Shown piece by piece: positions 28,082 to 37,245 of a stretch of DNA of 64,000 nt; position 1 is the stretch's first letter, and each line of letters starts with the position of its first letter. The DNA comes from Wocania_A spongiicola (GTDB lineage Bacteria > Bacteroidota > Bacteroidia > Flavobacteriales > Flavobacteriaceae): contig NZ_JAMFLZ010000002.1 of assembly GCF_023502325.1 (NCBI RefSeq), positions 434,001 to 498,000 on the forward strand, written 5' to 3'. The notes below the pieces were generated by a model. The model worked only from the letters and a program-made list of their open reading frames with translations. It made no database searches and was not told the DNA's origin. Made by a program: the position numbers and the translations under genes.

Positions 28082-28285
28082 ATGAAAGAGAGAACAAGAT
28101 TTAATTTAAATTTAAGGGAACGTTGTGAGATCATTAAGTTAGCTAAAGAAGCATCAAAAGAATTGAATGCAAGTCAATTGATTGATTGGTTTGAAGAAAA
28201 AATTGAGCAAAAAAAAGAAAGTGATTTAGTCAATCAACTTCAAAATCAAGATGAATTTTTTGAAGTACTTAAGGTGTACAGATAA
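28082..28285 (+). CDS. Small hypothetical protein, 67 aa
   Basis: I do not recognise this family. The product is highly charged and mostly helical by composition, with a basic N-terminus (MKERTRFNLNLRERCEI), an acidic and lysine-rich centre (DWFEEKIEQKKESD) and no membrane segment or signal peptide. It is the first gene after the terminator at 27987 and has its own start ATG after an AT-rich leader. A second very small frame encoding one membrane helix follows 46 bp downstream. The codon pattern looks like that of the neighbours, but a chance frame cannot be excluded. Confidence 0.55.
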   Translation: MKERTRFNLNLRERCEIIKLAKEASKELNASQLIDWFEEKIEQKKESDLVNQLQNQDEFFEVLKVYR

Positions 28286-28331
28286 TTAATTTTCATATTA
28301 ATTGGTTTTAACCAGTATTTGGATTCTCCAC

Positions 28332-28439
28332 ATGAAATTTAAAAGAATAAGCATTCATAGTATATTAGAAAAGTTATATGACTTTATTTTTGTTCTTACA
28401 ATAGCGATGATAATTGTTTATTTTATATTAAAAGATTAA
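28332..28439 (+). CDS. Possible 35-aa single-span membrane peptide
   Basis: A short frame begins MKFKRISIHSILEKLYDF and continues into one hydrophobic helix (about residues 18-33) ending with KD. A basic N-terminus followed by one helix is a common layout for small inner-membrane peptides. It lies 46 bp after the 67-aa gene on the same strand and could be cotranscribed. There is no homology evidence. Confidence 0.3.
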   Translation: MKFKRISIHSILEKLYDFIFVLTIAMIIVYFILKD

Positions 28440-28905
28440 CAACATTATATCTATTATGAATAATAAATGAATTTCTTTACTATAATAAATACTGCAAGGG
28501 GATTTTTTTTTTGAAAAAAAATTATGTAAAAAGCTTACATGTACAACCCTTGACTTTATAAATTTAAGGATTATTAAGATGGGCTTAAATATCATAATTT
28601 CTGCTCTTATTTTGATTGTCAATGATAGGAGGATAGCTTTAATTTATTTTTATTCATTTGTACTGTTTTTGTACTCTATGTATTTAAATATTTATAACTA
28701 AAGAATAGTTACTTTTTGTATTAGGAAGTCTGCTAAATATTATTCAAAGATTAGTAAAGGTCTTTGAATTGCTTTAATCCCTGTATTAATGAGTTTGATA
28801 TTTTTCCTGTACGCTCAAGAAATAAATAAATTAGTCAGATTTCAAAGTTAGTTTAATATCTTCCAAAAAGTTTGAACTTTTCCCACTTTGGGTCACAAAT
28901 AAAAC
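28440..28905. other. AT-rich gap without a recognisable gene
   Basis: Both strands show only short broken frames. The T run followed by an A run near 28502-28522 is a low-complexity tract. Nothing else is recognised until the hairpin at 28906. Confidence 0.5.
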
Positions 28906-28939
28906 AAAAAGCAAGCTTAAAATGTAGCTTGCTTTTTTT
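28906..28939. terminator. Bidirectional-looking intrinsic terminator
   Basis: The perfect 12-bp stem AAAAAGCAAGCT / AGCTTGCTTTTT has an eight-base loop and a T run on the plus strand, with A-rich sequence on the other side. It lies between the small plus-strand genes and the end of the minus-strand sigma-factor gene, and could serve both. Confidence 0.8.
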
Positions 28940-29004
28940 GTTTTTATGTGCTTTTTTAAAGTGTATATTTATAGAAAACCTTGATTTTTGTTAAAAAAAA
29001 TAGA

Positions 29005-29595
29005 TTAAGACCTGACTTTTTTCTGTTTTCTAAAAAGTAAAAACAAAAACCCATCAACCTTATCTCTTATTCTTTTTCTTATCACAGAAAAAGCTTTAGT
29101 AATATGCGCTTCAACAGATTTAACAGAAATATTTAAATAATTGGCTATCTCAATATTAGTTAGCCCTTCTTTTCTGCTTAATAAAAACACTTCTTTGCAT
29201 TTGGGAGGTAAGTTTTGTATTTCAGATGTAATACGCTCAATAGCTTTTTTGAAAAAGCTGTCATCCTCTTCCGTTGCCACTTTTTCTAGAGCTGCATAAT
29301 ATTTTTGTTCCAAGAGTAAATGAGACTTGTTTTTTTTGTACTGGTTAATAAACTCATGATATACAGATTTGAATAAATAATTCTGCACTGATTTTTTGAT
29401 AGTAATTTTTTTTCGCTGCTCCCACGTTTTTAAAAATACATTTTGCAGAATGTCCTGTGCCATGGCTTCATCATTTGCCAGCGAAAGCGCATAGGCAAAA
29501 AGCGGTTTGTTATAAGTTTCTAATGCATAAACAAAAGCACTCTCTTTGCCTTGTTTTATAGCTTCAATTAAATCATTTTGATTCTTATAATGCAT
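29005..29595 (-). CDS. ECF-type RNA polymerase sigma-70 factor (FecI-like, Bacteroidetes group)
   Basis: The 196-residue length is typical of ECF sigma factors. Region 2 spans about residues 20-90 (PLFAYALSLANDEAMAQDIL, then VFLKTWEQR and NYLFKSVYHEF). Region 4 is a helix-turn-helix near residues 130-180 (LPPKCKEVFLLSRKEGLTN, IEIANYLNISVKSVEAHI). It belongs to the sigma factors that drive SusCD-type loci in response to a periplasmic FecR protein. The FecR gene starts 134 bp away on the opposite strand, so the two are divergent and share a promoter region rather than forming the usual co-directional pair. It probably transcribes the SusC/SusD operon and perhaps itself. The start ATG is supported by the region 2 alignment position. 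Confidence 0.92.
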   Translation of the reverse strand: MHYKNQNDLIEAIKQGKESAFVYALETYNKPLFAYALSLANDEAMAQDILQNVFLKTWEQRKKITIKKSVQNYLFKSVYHEFINQYKKNKSHLLLEQKYYAALEKVATEEDDSFFKKAIERITSEIQNLPPKCKEVFLLSRKEGLTNIEIANYLNISVKSVEAHITKAFSVIRKRIRDKVDGFLFLLFRKQKKVRS

Positions 29596-29729
29596 GATTT
29601 TAACTCAAATAAAAGTAATTCATTAGCTAAATTAGGTGATGAAGGTAATTAAAAAAGATAAAAAAAAAAGAATAAAAAAGTTAGGGTTTTTAAAATGAGG
29701 TTTGTCTTTCTATAAATTAAGGTCTACAA

Positions 29730-30905
29730 ATGAGTTTTAAAATTATAGAAAAAGCAATTATAAAATACCTGATACAGGAGGCAAATTCAGAAGATTTGAA
29801 CACCTTATCAGATTGGATTCAAACCCCAGAAAACCAAATAATTTTTGAGGATTATGTTAAAACTTATTACAAAATTAATCTAGCTATGTCTAACCCCGAT
29901 GTTAATAAAATTAAAGGAAATTTGCTACAGCAAATAAATAAAGATAAAAACAAGACACGTAAATTAATCATACGAAAAAATGTTATTAAATATGCGGCTG
30001 CTGCAGTTCTGGTAGGCGTTCTTGCAACAAGTTATTTCTTTAAAGACAAATTTTTTAATAATAGTATTGAAGACCCAACTCCAACAATTGTAGATACTAA
30101 AACTATTGTGCCAGGTACAGACAAAGCAACATTAACCTTAGGGGATGGCTCTATTGTTGTGCTGGAAAAAGGCAATACATACCAAGGGCAAAATGCGAAT
30201 AGTAATGGCGAAGAAATAGTTTATGAAGCCAGTAAGCAAAGACCAACAGAAATAGTATATAATTATTTAACGATTCCAAGAGGGGGAGAATATTATGTTG
30301 TCTTATCTGATGGCACTCGAGTTTGGCTAAACTCAGAAACACAACTAAAATATCCAGAAAGTTTTATAGAAGGAGAAACGCGAGAAGTAGAACTTGTATA
30401 TGGTGAAGCTTATTTTGATGTATCTCCAAGTACAGAACATAAAGGGTCTAACTTTAAAGTGTTTAATAAATCTCAAGAAGTTGAAGTGTTAGGAACAGAG
30501 TTCAATATTAAAGCTTACAGAGACGAAGTTAATATTTATACCACATTAGTAGAAGGGAAGGTTGTTGTAGATAACGGTATTTCAAAACAAAATTTAATTC
30601 CAAATCAGCAATCTAATTTAAATCTTGAAAAAAATAGTATTAAAGTAGCTGTGGTTGACGTTGAGGAGGAGATTTCATGGAAAAACGGAGTTTTTAGTTT
30701 TAAAGGGAAGTCTTTAAAAAACATTATGAGAGTTGTATCTAGATGGTATGATGTTGATGTTATCTTTTTAGATAAAAAATTAGAAGAATTAAAATTTAAA
30801 GGTGTTTTGGGTAAAAATCAAAGCATTGAAGAAATTTTATCAATTATGAAGTCTAGTACAATAAGTGACTATAAAATTGAGGGAAAAACTATAATTTTAA
30901 AATAG
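29730..30905 (+). CDS. FecR-family anti-sigma factor, 391 aa
   Basis: The cytoplasmic N-terminus (residues 1-80) would bind the sigma factor. One membrane helix lies at about 86-104 (VIKYAAAAVLVGVLATSYFF). The FecR domain covers about 175-285 (TIPRGGEYYVVLSDGTRVWL, then GEAYFDV and VLGTEFNIKAY). A C-terminal DUF4974-like region is at about 320-391 (FSFKGKSLKNIMRVVSRWYD). It senses the signalling domain of the TonB-dependent transporter and controls the divergent sigma factor. SusC, encoded 223 bp downstream, has an STN domain, completing the transenvelope signalling trio. Confidence 0.93.
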   Translation: MSFKIIEKAIIKYLIQEANSEDLNTLSDWIQTPENQIIFEDYVKTYYKINLAMSNPDVNKIKGNLLQQINKDKNKTRKLIIRKNVIKYAAAAVLVGVLATSYFFKDKFFNNSIEDPTPTIVDTKTIVPGTDKATLTLGDGSIVVLEKGNTYQGQNANSNGEEIVYEASKQRPTEIVYNYLTIPRGGEYYVVLSDGTRVWLNSETQLKYPESFIEGETREVELVYGEAYFDVSPSTEHKGSNFKVFNKSQEVEVLGTEFNIKAYRDEVNIYTTLVEGKVVVDNGISKQNLIPNQQSNLNLEKNSIKVAVVDVEEEISWKNGVFSFKGKSLKNIMRVVSRWYDVDVIFLDKKLEELKFKGVLGKNQSIEEILSIMKSSTISDYKIEGKTIILK

Positions 30906-31128
30906 ACCATTCATTTTGCTAGATGAATCTTATCTAGTGAAAATGAAAAACCTTGTATAAGAGGATGAAAAACAACTGTTTAATAAAATACAACTAATTG
31001 CTTATGAAATAAAAAAACAATTACAAAAAAGGAGGATAAAGTTTAACCGGCAAAAGTATATAACTCTATCCCCTAGGATCATTATCTATTAATTAATAGT
31101 GTTTAACTAACAAATAACAAACAAATTT

Positions 31129-34100
31129 ATGGAAATTAAATTAACTAACGCTTGTTTTCAATATAGAAAACGGCTCTTAATGATTATAATGAGAACTTTC
31201 ATTTTTCTATGCTGCACAATGGTTTTTGCCTTAGCACCTAATAATGTTATTTCACAAAATTCAAAAATTAAAGTTAAAGAAGATAAGGTATTAACTGTTG
31301 ATGAGGTATTTGACCTTATAATGGAACAGACAGATTATAAATTCTTTTATGAAGAAGGAATATTTAAAGATTTTCCCAAGGTACATTTAAAGAAAGGGGC
31401 TTTAAAAACTAATAAATTATTAAATAGAACCTTGTCTCAAGGTAATTTAAATATTATAGTAACTGATAATAATGCCATTTTAATACAAGAAAAACCTAGA
31501 GATTCTATTATTCCTGAACAACAACATAAAATTTCGGGAGAAATAACAGATGCTTCTGGCCAACCTCTGCCAGGAGCTAATATTCTTGAAAAAGGTACTA
31601 CTAATGGCACACAAACAGATTTTGATGGTAAATTTTCATTAAATGTAAGTAATGAAAATGCAGTTTTAGTTGTATCTTACATTGGCTTTTTATCACAAGA
31701 AATATCAGTTAATAATCAAGATAACATTACCGTAACTTTACAAGAAGATGCAGCAAAATTAGCAGAAGTAGTTGTAGTGGGTTATGGTACAAGTACTAAA
31801 GAAAAGTTTAATGGGTCTGTATCTAAAGTAAATAATAAAACTCTAAACAATTATTCTTCTGCTAACTTTGAGCAGGCTTTATCTGGTACAATTTCGGGTG
31901 TTCAAGTATTAGGTAATAGTAAAAACCCTGGCGATAATTCTGTAATTCAAATCAGAGGCCTTAGTACATTAACTGCTGGCACTAATCCATTAATTGTAGT
32001 AGATGGAAACCCACTAAGTGAGGGGTCTTCATTAAGCTCTATAAATACAAATGATATTGAGGCCATTAGCATATTAAAAGATGCTGCTTCGGCTGCAATC
32101 TATGGATCTAGAGCATCAAATGGCGTCATTTTAATTACAACTAAAAAAGGAAGTAAGGGTAAACTTAAAGTTAGTTATAACGGATATGTTGGCTTTCAAC
32201 AGCGAATTGATAAATTTAAAGTTACTGATGCATATGATACCGCATTATTTGATTTAGATGCTCGTAACTTTGGTTATATATCTGGTGGACCTGGGAGAAG
32301 TATTACAGATGATAATGCAACTAGAGACGCTAATGGAGGAGGTAAACGAAGTCGAATTCAACCATTTCTTCAAGACTATATTAATGGCACGCCTGGTTTA
32401 ACTAATACAAATTGGGCTAATGCGATTTTTAGAGATGCAATGCAACAAAACCACTATTTAAACCTTAGCGGTGGAACTGAAAAGAGTGACTACTCTATTT
32501 CATTTGGACATCTTGATCAAGATAATATTATTATTGCATCCGATTATAAAAGATATACTAATAATATCAGATTCAATTCACAAATTAGCAATCGTATTAA
32601 GTTTGGCATTAATACAAATATCTCTATCTCTGATGCAAACCCAACAGGAGAACGCGCATGGTCGCAAACCCTTTTAGGAAGAGGCAGACAAGCCGATCCT
32701 GCTTTTACAATTACATTAATGCAGCCATACTATCCAATATACAACCCTGATGGTAGTTTAGCTATTGCTCATCAAATAGATGATAACAACCAAAATTGGG
32801 ATGGTCCAATTTCAGAAAATACAATTGCACACGTATTATTGTCAGATTTTACTAAAAATACTTTTAGATTGTTCGGAAATGCATTTGTAGAGGTTGAGCT
32901 TATAGAAGCTCTTAAATTAAAAACATCCTTTGGTGGAGACTACAATACTAGTGTCGAAGAATTTTTTGCACCTTCAACTTTTGGCAATTATAGAACACCA
33001 GTAGCTAATAACCTTACACAGGCTGCAAAATATGATACAAAGCGAGAAAATTTTATTATCGAAAATCTTTTGAGCTATAAGAAAAAAATTAAGTCGCATA
33101 CATTTGATGTATTATTAGGTTACAGTTATCAACAAGAATTTAGAAATCAAACAGATCTGGAAAGTAGAGATTTCGCAGATGATAATTTAAGAAACGTTAG
33201 TGGAGCAACATCTATTACTGCTACTTCTAGAAGTAGTAAATGGGCTTTAGAATCATTCTTTTCCCGCTTGCAATATGATTTTGATAACAAATATACGTTG
33301 TCTGCTTCTATAAGAAGAGATGGCTCATCGCGTTTTGGAGCTAATACAAAATACGGAAGTTTTGTTTCTGCATCTGCTGGCTGGGTTTTGAGTAATGAAT
33401 CTTTTTTTCCTGATGACAAAGTAGTTAATTATGCAAAGCTTAGAGCAAGTTTTGGGCAAACAGGAAACAATCAAATTGGAGATTTTGGATCTGTTGCATT
33501 GGTTTCTGCTGATAATTATGTTTTAAACGGAAGTTTAACTTCCGGGGTATACACTAGTACATCGCCAAATGCTGATTTGTCATGGGAAACTAATTCTGCT
33601 TTAAATTTTGGTTTAGACTTAGGGTTTTTACAAAGCAAATTATTATTTACTGCAGAATATTACATTTCAAAAACAACCGATTTGTTACTTGATGTTCCGG
33701 TACCACAACAATCAGGCTTTTCTGAATCTTTGCAAAATATTGGTGAGTTAGAAAACAAAGGTATTGAGTTTGAATTAAAAGGGAGAAATTTTAATATTGG
33801 TGATTTGAAATTAGGATTCAATGCTAACATATCTTCTTATAAGAATAAAATACTAGCGCTTGGTAATGGACAAGATCAAATAATATTTGGAAGTGGCGTA
33901 GATTTTATTACCAAAGTTGGTTACCCAGTAGCTCAGTTTTACAATTATAATGTTACAGGAGTTTACAAGTCGCAGTCGGAAATTGATAATGATCCGGTAA
34001 CACCACTATCTGGTACCGAAGTAGGTGATTACATTGTACAAGACACCAATGGAGATGGTAGAATCACATCTGATGACAGAGCAATGCAGGGAGATTTTAA

Positions 34101-34623
34101 TCCGGATTTTACTTATGGTTTTGGGTTTACAATGGCCTACAAAGGCTTTGATTTATCTGCACAGTTTACTGGGGTTGAAGGTAGAAAAGTTTCCGATAAT
34201 ATAATTAATCGTACAGAGAGTGGTGAAGGTTTCTTTGTCCCATCTCAATATTATTTTGATAACTATTTTAACGATCGCAATCCAGATGGATTTTTTAGAA
34301 GGCCAGATTTTTCAAGTTTTTCGTCTGCCGGAAGATTAACAAGAAAATCAAATCTTTCCGTGCTTGATGGTGATTATTTTAGATTAAGAAGTCTACAATT
34401 AGGGTATACTTTACCTAATGAAATAATCGAAAAATTAAATATAGACAATTTGAGATTGTACTTCACAGGAAATAACATATTTAATATCACAAAATTCAGG
34501 GGGTATAATCCTGATGGAATAGATACTAGATCAAATGAAAGGCAATCGTTGTCCCGAGGTTATATTGATTCTTCAAGTCCATTGACTCGATTTATAGCCA
34601 TAGGAATGGATATCAAGTTTTAA
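31129..34623 (+). CDS. SusC/RagA-family TonB-linked outer membrane transporter with STN domain
   Basis: The 1164-residue protein has a basic N-terminus and signal peptide (to about residue 43), an STN (secretin/TonB short N-terminal) domain at about 50-121, a carboxypeptidase-regulatory-like domain at about 135-210 (ISGEITDASGQPLPGANI), a plug at about 215-340 (VVVVGYGTSTKE, IQIRGLST, LIVVDGNPL, ILKDAASAAIYGSRASNGVI), and a beta-barrel ending in IAIGMDIKF. The STN domain is expected to contact the FecR protein encoded upstream, making this a signal-transducing transporter. SusD follows 20 bp later. The 3' neighbours (glycerophosphodiesterases, organophosphate antiporter) suggest a phosphodiester ligand rather than a plain glycan. 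A short hydrophobic N-terminus allows more than one Met start; the first ATG is taken. Confidence 0.96.
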   Translation: MEIKLTNACFQYRKRLLMIIMRTFIFLCCTMVFALAPNNVISQNSKIKVKEDKVLTVDEVFDLIMEQTDYKFFYEEGIFKDFPKVHLKKGALKTNKLLNRTLSQGNLNIIVTDNNAILIQEKPRDSIIPEQQHKISGEITDASGQPLPGANILEKGTTNGTQTDFDGKFSLNVSNENAVLVVSYIGFLSQEISVNNQDNITVTLQEDAAKLAEVVVVGYGTSTKEKFNGSVSKVNNKTLNNYSSANFEQALSGTISGVQVLGNSKNPGDNSVIQIRGLSTLTAGTNPLIVVDGNPLSEGSSLSSINTNDIEAISILKDAASAAIYGSRASNGVILITTKKGSKGKLKVSYNGYVGFQQRIDKFKVTDAYDTALFDLDARNFGYISGGPGRSITDDNATRDANGGGKRSRIQPFLQDYINGTPGLTNTNWANAIFRDAMQQNHYLNLSGGTEKSDYSISFGHLDQDNIIIASDYKRYTNNIRFNSQISNRIKFGINTNISISDANPTGERAWSQTLLGRGRQADPAFTITLMQPYYPIYNPDGSLAIAHQIDDNNQNWDGPISENTIAHVLLSDFTKNTFRLFGNAFVEVELIEALKLKTSFGGDYNTSVEEFFAPSTFGNYRTPVANNLTQAAKYDTKRENFIIENLLSYKKKIKSHTFDVLLGYSYQQEFRNQTDLESRDFADDNLRNVSGATSITATSRSSKWALESFFSRLQYDFDNKYTLSASIRRDGSSRFGANTKYGSFVSASAGWVLSNESFFPDDKVVNYAKLRASFGQTGNNQIGDFGSVALVSADNYVLNGSLTSGVYTSTSPNADLSWETNSALNFGLDLGFLQSKLLFTAEYYISKTTDLLLDVPVPQQSGFSESLQNIGELENKGIEFELKGRNFNIGDLKLGFNANISSYKNKILALGNGQDQIIFGSGVDFITKVGYPVAQFYNYNVTGVYKSQSEIDNDPVTPLSGTEVGDYIVQDTNGDGRITSDDRAMQGDFNPDFTYGFGFTMAYKGFDLSAQFTGVEGRKVSDNIINRTESGEGFFVPSQYYFDNYFNDRNPDGFFRRPDFSSFSSAGRLTRKSNLSVLDGDYFRLRSLQLGYTLPNEIIEKLNIDNLRLYFTGNNIFNITKFRGYNPDGIDTRSNERQSLSRGYIDSSSPLTRFIAIGMDIKF

Positions 34624-34643
34624 TTAATTAAAAAATACTAAAA

Positions 34644-36050
34644 ATGAATATCAAATTTAATATTATAACTATAGCTTTAGTGTCATTGGTTTTAGGGTCT
34701 TGTTCAGAGAAGTTAGACCTAGCTCCAATAACTGAAAAAGCAGCGAGTAACTTTTATTCTAGTGAATCTGAAATAGAAAGTGCTATAACAGGAGCATATG
34801 CTCAGCTTCAAACAGGAGGGCTTTACGGGCTGGATTTAATAGGAGTTGGTGAAATACCAGGAGAGGATACTTTTGAGGAAATTGCCGCAAACGATGGCGG
34901 TCGTTTTGGTCAATTAGATGATTTTTCAACAAATGCAGGAAATGATTTGGTGGGAGATATTTGGAGAGAGTCTTTTGAAGGAATTCAAAGAGTTAATATT
35001 GTTCTTAATCGAATTGATGCTATAGAGTTTGAGGATAGTAACTTAAAAAGCATTAGAATAGGTGAAATGAAGTTTCTACGAGGGTTGCTATATTTTAACC
35101 TAGTGAGATTGTATGGAGATGTTCCATTGGTAATTGAAGAAACAACTAATCCGTCAGATTTTTTCGGGCAAGTGCGTACACCTTCATCCGAAGTTTATGT
35201 TCAGATTATATCAGATTTGAATGGAGCAATACAAAGCTTACCAACTGCCAAATCCTCAGGACGACCGGCAAAAGGAGCTGCTCAATCTTTATTAGCGGAT
35301 GTGCAAATGAATATGGGAAATTATAGTGAGGCCGTTACTAATCTTGCAGCTGTAGTTAACTCAAATATTTATAGTTTAATGCCTACAACTTCACAAATCT
35401 TTGGAGTAGCAAATGAAGGTAATTCAGAAACTTTGTTTGAAGTTCAGTATGCCAGTGGTGTTGATGGTAATAGCGAGGGAGAATCAGCAGCCTCACAATT
35501 CAGACCTTCAGGAACAACTGCAAATGCAAAAGGGCATAATTTGCCCTCAGCAGAATTTGTGGCACTTTATGAATCAGGAGATACGCGTAAGGATGATTTT
35601 GTTGGTTTAGACGTTGTTGCTAACCCATTTTATTTTTCTTTGAAATATGAAGTGTCAGCAACTGGAGCAAATGATGGCGGTTCTGACCATATTGTGATTA
35701 GATATGCAGATGTATTGTTAAAATATGCTGAGGCATTGAATGAATCTGGAGGAGCAAATGCAGCTCAGTACCTCAATATGGTAAGAAACAGAGCTGGTTT
35801 AGCAAATACAACTGCTACTTCACAGAGCGAACTGAGAGATGCTATAGAAATGGAAAGGAGACTCGAGTTTATAGGTGAAGGACATCGTTGGTTTGATTTA
35901 AAAAGAACAGGTAAAGCAATTCAAACAATGAATGCATGGTTTGCAGCCAATAGTATAAATGTAACCATAGATACTAATAATCTTATTTTACCGATCCCAC
36001 AAAGTCAGCTTGATACAGACCCAGCATTAACTCAAAATTCTGGGTATTAA
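34644..36050 (+). CDS. SusD/RagB-family outer membrane lipoprotein
   Basis: The 468-residue protein has a lipoprotein signal ending LVLGSC, with Cys20 as the lipidated residue. The N-terminal SusD segment (SNFYSSESEIESAITGAYAQ), the TPR-like middle (EMKFLRGLLYFNLVRLYGDV) and the C-terminal SusD/RagB motif (RRLEFIGEGHRWFDLKRTGK, LPIPQSQLDTD) are clear. It is the lid lipoprotein that binds the ligand over the SusC barrel. The gene is 20 bp downstream of susC and is certainly cotranscribed. A stem-loop without a good T run follows at 36092-36109. Confidence 0.96.
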   Translation: MNIKFNIITIALVSLVLGSCSEKLDLAPITEKAASNFYSSESEIESAITGAYAQLQTGGLYGLDLIGVGEIPGEDTFEEIAANDGGRFGQLDDFSTNAGNDLVGDIWRESFEGIQRVNIVLNRIDAIEFEDSNLKSIRIGEMKFLRGLLYFNLVRLYGDVPLVIEETTNPSDFFGQVRTPSSEVYVQIISDLNGAIQSLPTAKSSGRPAKGAAQSLLADVQMNMGNYSEAVTNLAAVVNSNIYSLMPTTSQIFGVANEGNSETLFEVQYASGVDGNSEGESAASQFRPSGTTANAKGHNLPSAEFVALYESGDTRKDDFVGLDVVANPFYFSLKYEVSATGANDGGSDHIVIRYADVLLKYAEALNESGGANAAQYLNMVRNRAGLANTTATSQSELRDAIEMERRLEFIGEGHRWFDLKRTGKAIQTMNAWFAANSINVTIDTNNLILPIPQSQLDTDPALTQNSGY

Positions 36051-36091
36051 AAAAACAAGAATAGTTTTTTGAATTTAGTTTATTAGTGAAT

Positions 36092-36109
36092 AAGGGGAGA
36101 AATCCCCTT
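36092..36109 (+). terminator. Stem-loop after susD, weak terminator
   Basis: AAGGGGA / TCCCCTT is a perfect 7-bp stem with a GAAA loop, but what follows is GTTCATATT, not a T run. It may act as an mRNA 3' processing or attenuation hairpin that lowers expression of the downstream phosphodiesterase gene relative to susCD. Confidence 0.5.
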
Positions 36110-36225
36110 GTTCATATTAATTTAATTGACTCTTTTTTTCAATATCAAATTTCTGAATAAGGTAATTGTGTTTGTGAATTTAGAATAAATTACTATTCAG
36201 AAAACAGAGATAAAACAATTATATA

Positions 36226-37158
36226 ATGAAAATATATTTTTATGTGCTTCTTTTTATTGTGGTATTAATGTCTTGTAATAAAAAGACATTAATTAAAAAA
36301 GAAAAAATTGAAGAGGGATATAAAATCTCATCAATTCAAGAAAAGATTGCAAATTTCAAAGACTCAAAAAACAAGGAAATCATTGTGGTAGCACATCGTG
36401 CAGATTGGCGTAATGCACCGGAGAACTCATTGCAAGCTATACAAAATTGTATAGATATGGGTGTAGATATGGTAGAAATTGATGTTCGAAAAACAAAAGA
36501 CAATCAACTAGTTGTTATTCATGATATAACAATAGATAGAACCACAACAGGTAAAGGCTATGTTAAAGATTGGACACTAGATTCATTAAAAACCCTACAA
36601 TTAAAAGATGGGTTAGGGGTGGCAACACAACACAGAATACCTACCCTTAAGGAAGCATTGTTGGTTACTAAAGATAAGATATTAGTCAATTTAGATAAGA
36701 GCTACGATATTTTTGATGAATGTTACAAAATCATCAAAGAAACCCAAACCCAAGACCAGGTCATTATTAAAGGAGTTATAAGTAAACCGCAAGTCGAGCA
36801 AGAGTTCGGGCAGTATTTAGATAAAGTTCTTTTTATGCCTGTAGTAAGACTTCATAAACCCGGAGCAAAAGAGATAGTAGATCAATACATGCTATTATCA
36901 CCTCCCGAAGCTATTGAGTTTACTGCTAAATATGATACGCTTCAAGGGATAAACAGATTTAAAAAACTAAGAGAACTAGGAACAAGTGTTTGGGTAAACT
37001 CGCTTTGGCCACACCACAACGGTGGGCATGATGATGAAAAAGCTGCTATAAACCCTTCGGTATATGATTGGTATATAAATAATAACGTAGATATCATTCA
37101 AACCGATAGACCTCAATTACTCTTAAATTATTTGAGAAGTAAAGGACTTCACAATTAA
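36226..37158 (+). CDS. Glycerophosphodiester phosphodiesterase lipoprotein (first copy)
   Basis: The 310-residue protein has a lipobox (VLMSC, Cys17) and a GDPD domain. The signature residues are H57-R58 (VAHRADWRNAPENS), the metal ligands Glu84 and Asp86 (MVEIDVRK), and His99 in VVIHD. The usual HRG is HRA here. The C-terminal QTDRPQLLLNYL is typical of GDPD barrels. It should cleave glycerophosphodiesters to glycerol-3-phosphate and an alcohol in the periplasm or at the cell surface. It lies 175 bp after susD and ends in the strong terminator at 37197. The second copy at 39183 is a clear paralogue (shared VDRTTTGKG-type motif and SxGLH ending). Confidence 0.92.
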   Translation: MKIYFYVLLFIVVLMSCNKKTLIKKEKIEEGYKISSIQEKIANFKDSKNKEIIVVAHRADWRNAPENSLQAIQNCIDMGVDMVEIDVRKTKDNQLVVIHDITIDRTTTGKGYVKDWTLDSLKTLQLKDGLGVATQHRIPTLKEALLVTKDKILVNLDKSYDIFDECYKIIKETQTQDQVIIKGVISKPQVEQEFGQYLDKVLFMPVVRLHKPGAKEIVDQYMLLSPPEAIEFTAKYDTLQGINRFKKLRELGTSVWVNSLWPHHNGGHDDEKAAINPSVYDWYINNNVDIIQTDRPQLLLNYLRSKGLHN

Positions 37159-37196
37159 GAATCGTATTTTTTTTCATATATGGTTGAATTAGTTTG

Positions 37197-37230
37197 ATAA
37201 GCGCAGTTGAGTGGCTGCGCTTATTTTTTA
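37197..37230 (+). terminator. Rho-independent terminator of the first GDPD gene
   Basis: The perfect 10-bp stem ATAAGCGCAG / CTGCGCTTAT has an eight-base loop followed by TTTTTTA. It separates the GDPD gene from the transporter gene, whose ATG lies only 16 bp beyond the T run. Confidence 0.9.
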
Positions 37231-37245
37231 ATAAAAATAGAATAC

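Noticed and set aside
28502..28522. T and A runs as a phase-variable homopolymer tract
   Set aside because: The run lies in a gap with no gene reading through it and no obvious promoter spacing it could modulate.
28871..28900. TCCCACTTTGGGTCAC resembling the 3' end of a tRNA used as an attachment site
   Set aside because: No acceptor or anticodon arm can be folded upstream, and no second copy or integrase gene was found in the window.
37207..37245. TTG at 37207 as the start of the MFS transporter
   Set aside because: It lies in the loop of a strong terminator and would add a short polar extension. The ATG at 37246 gives the normal N-terminus.
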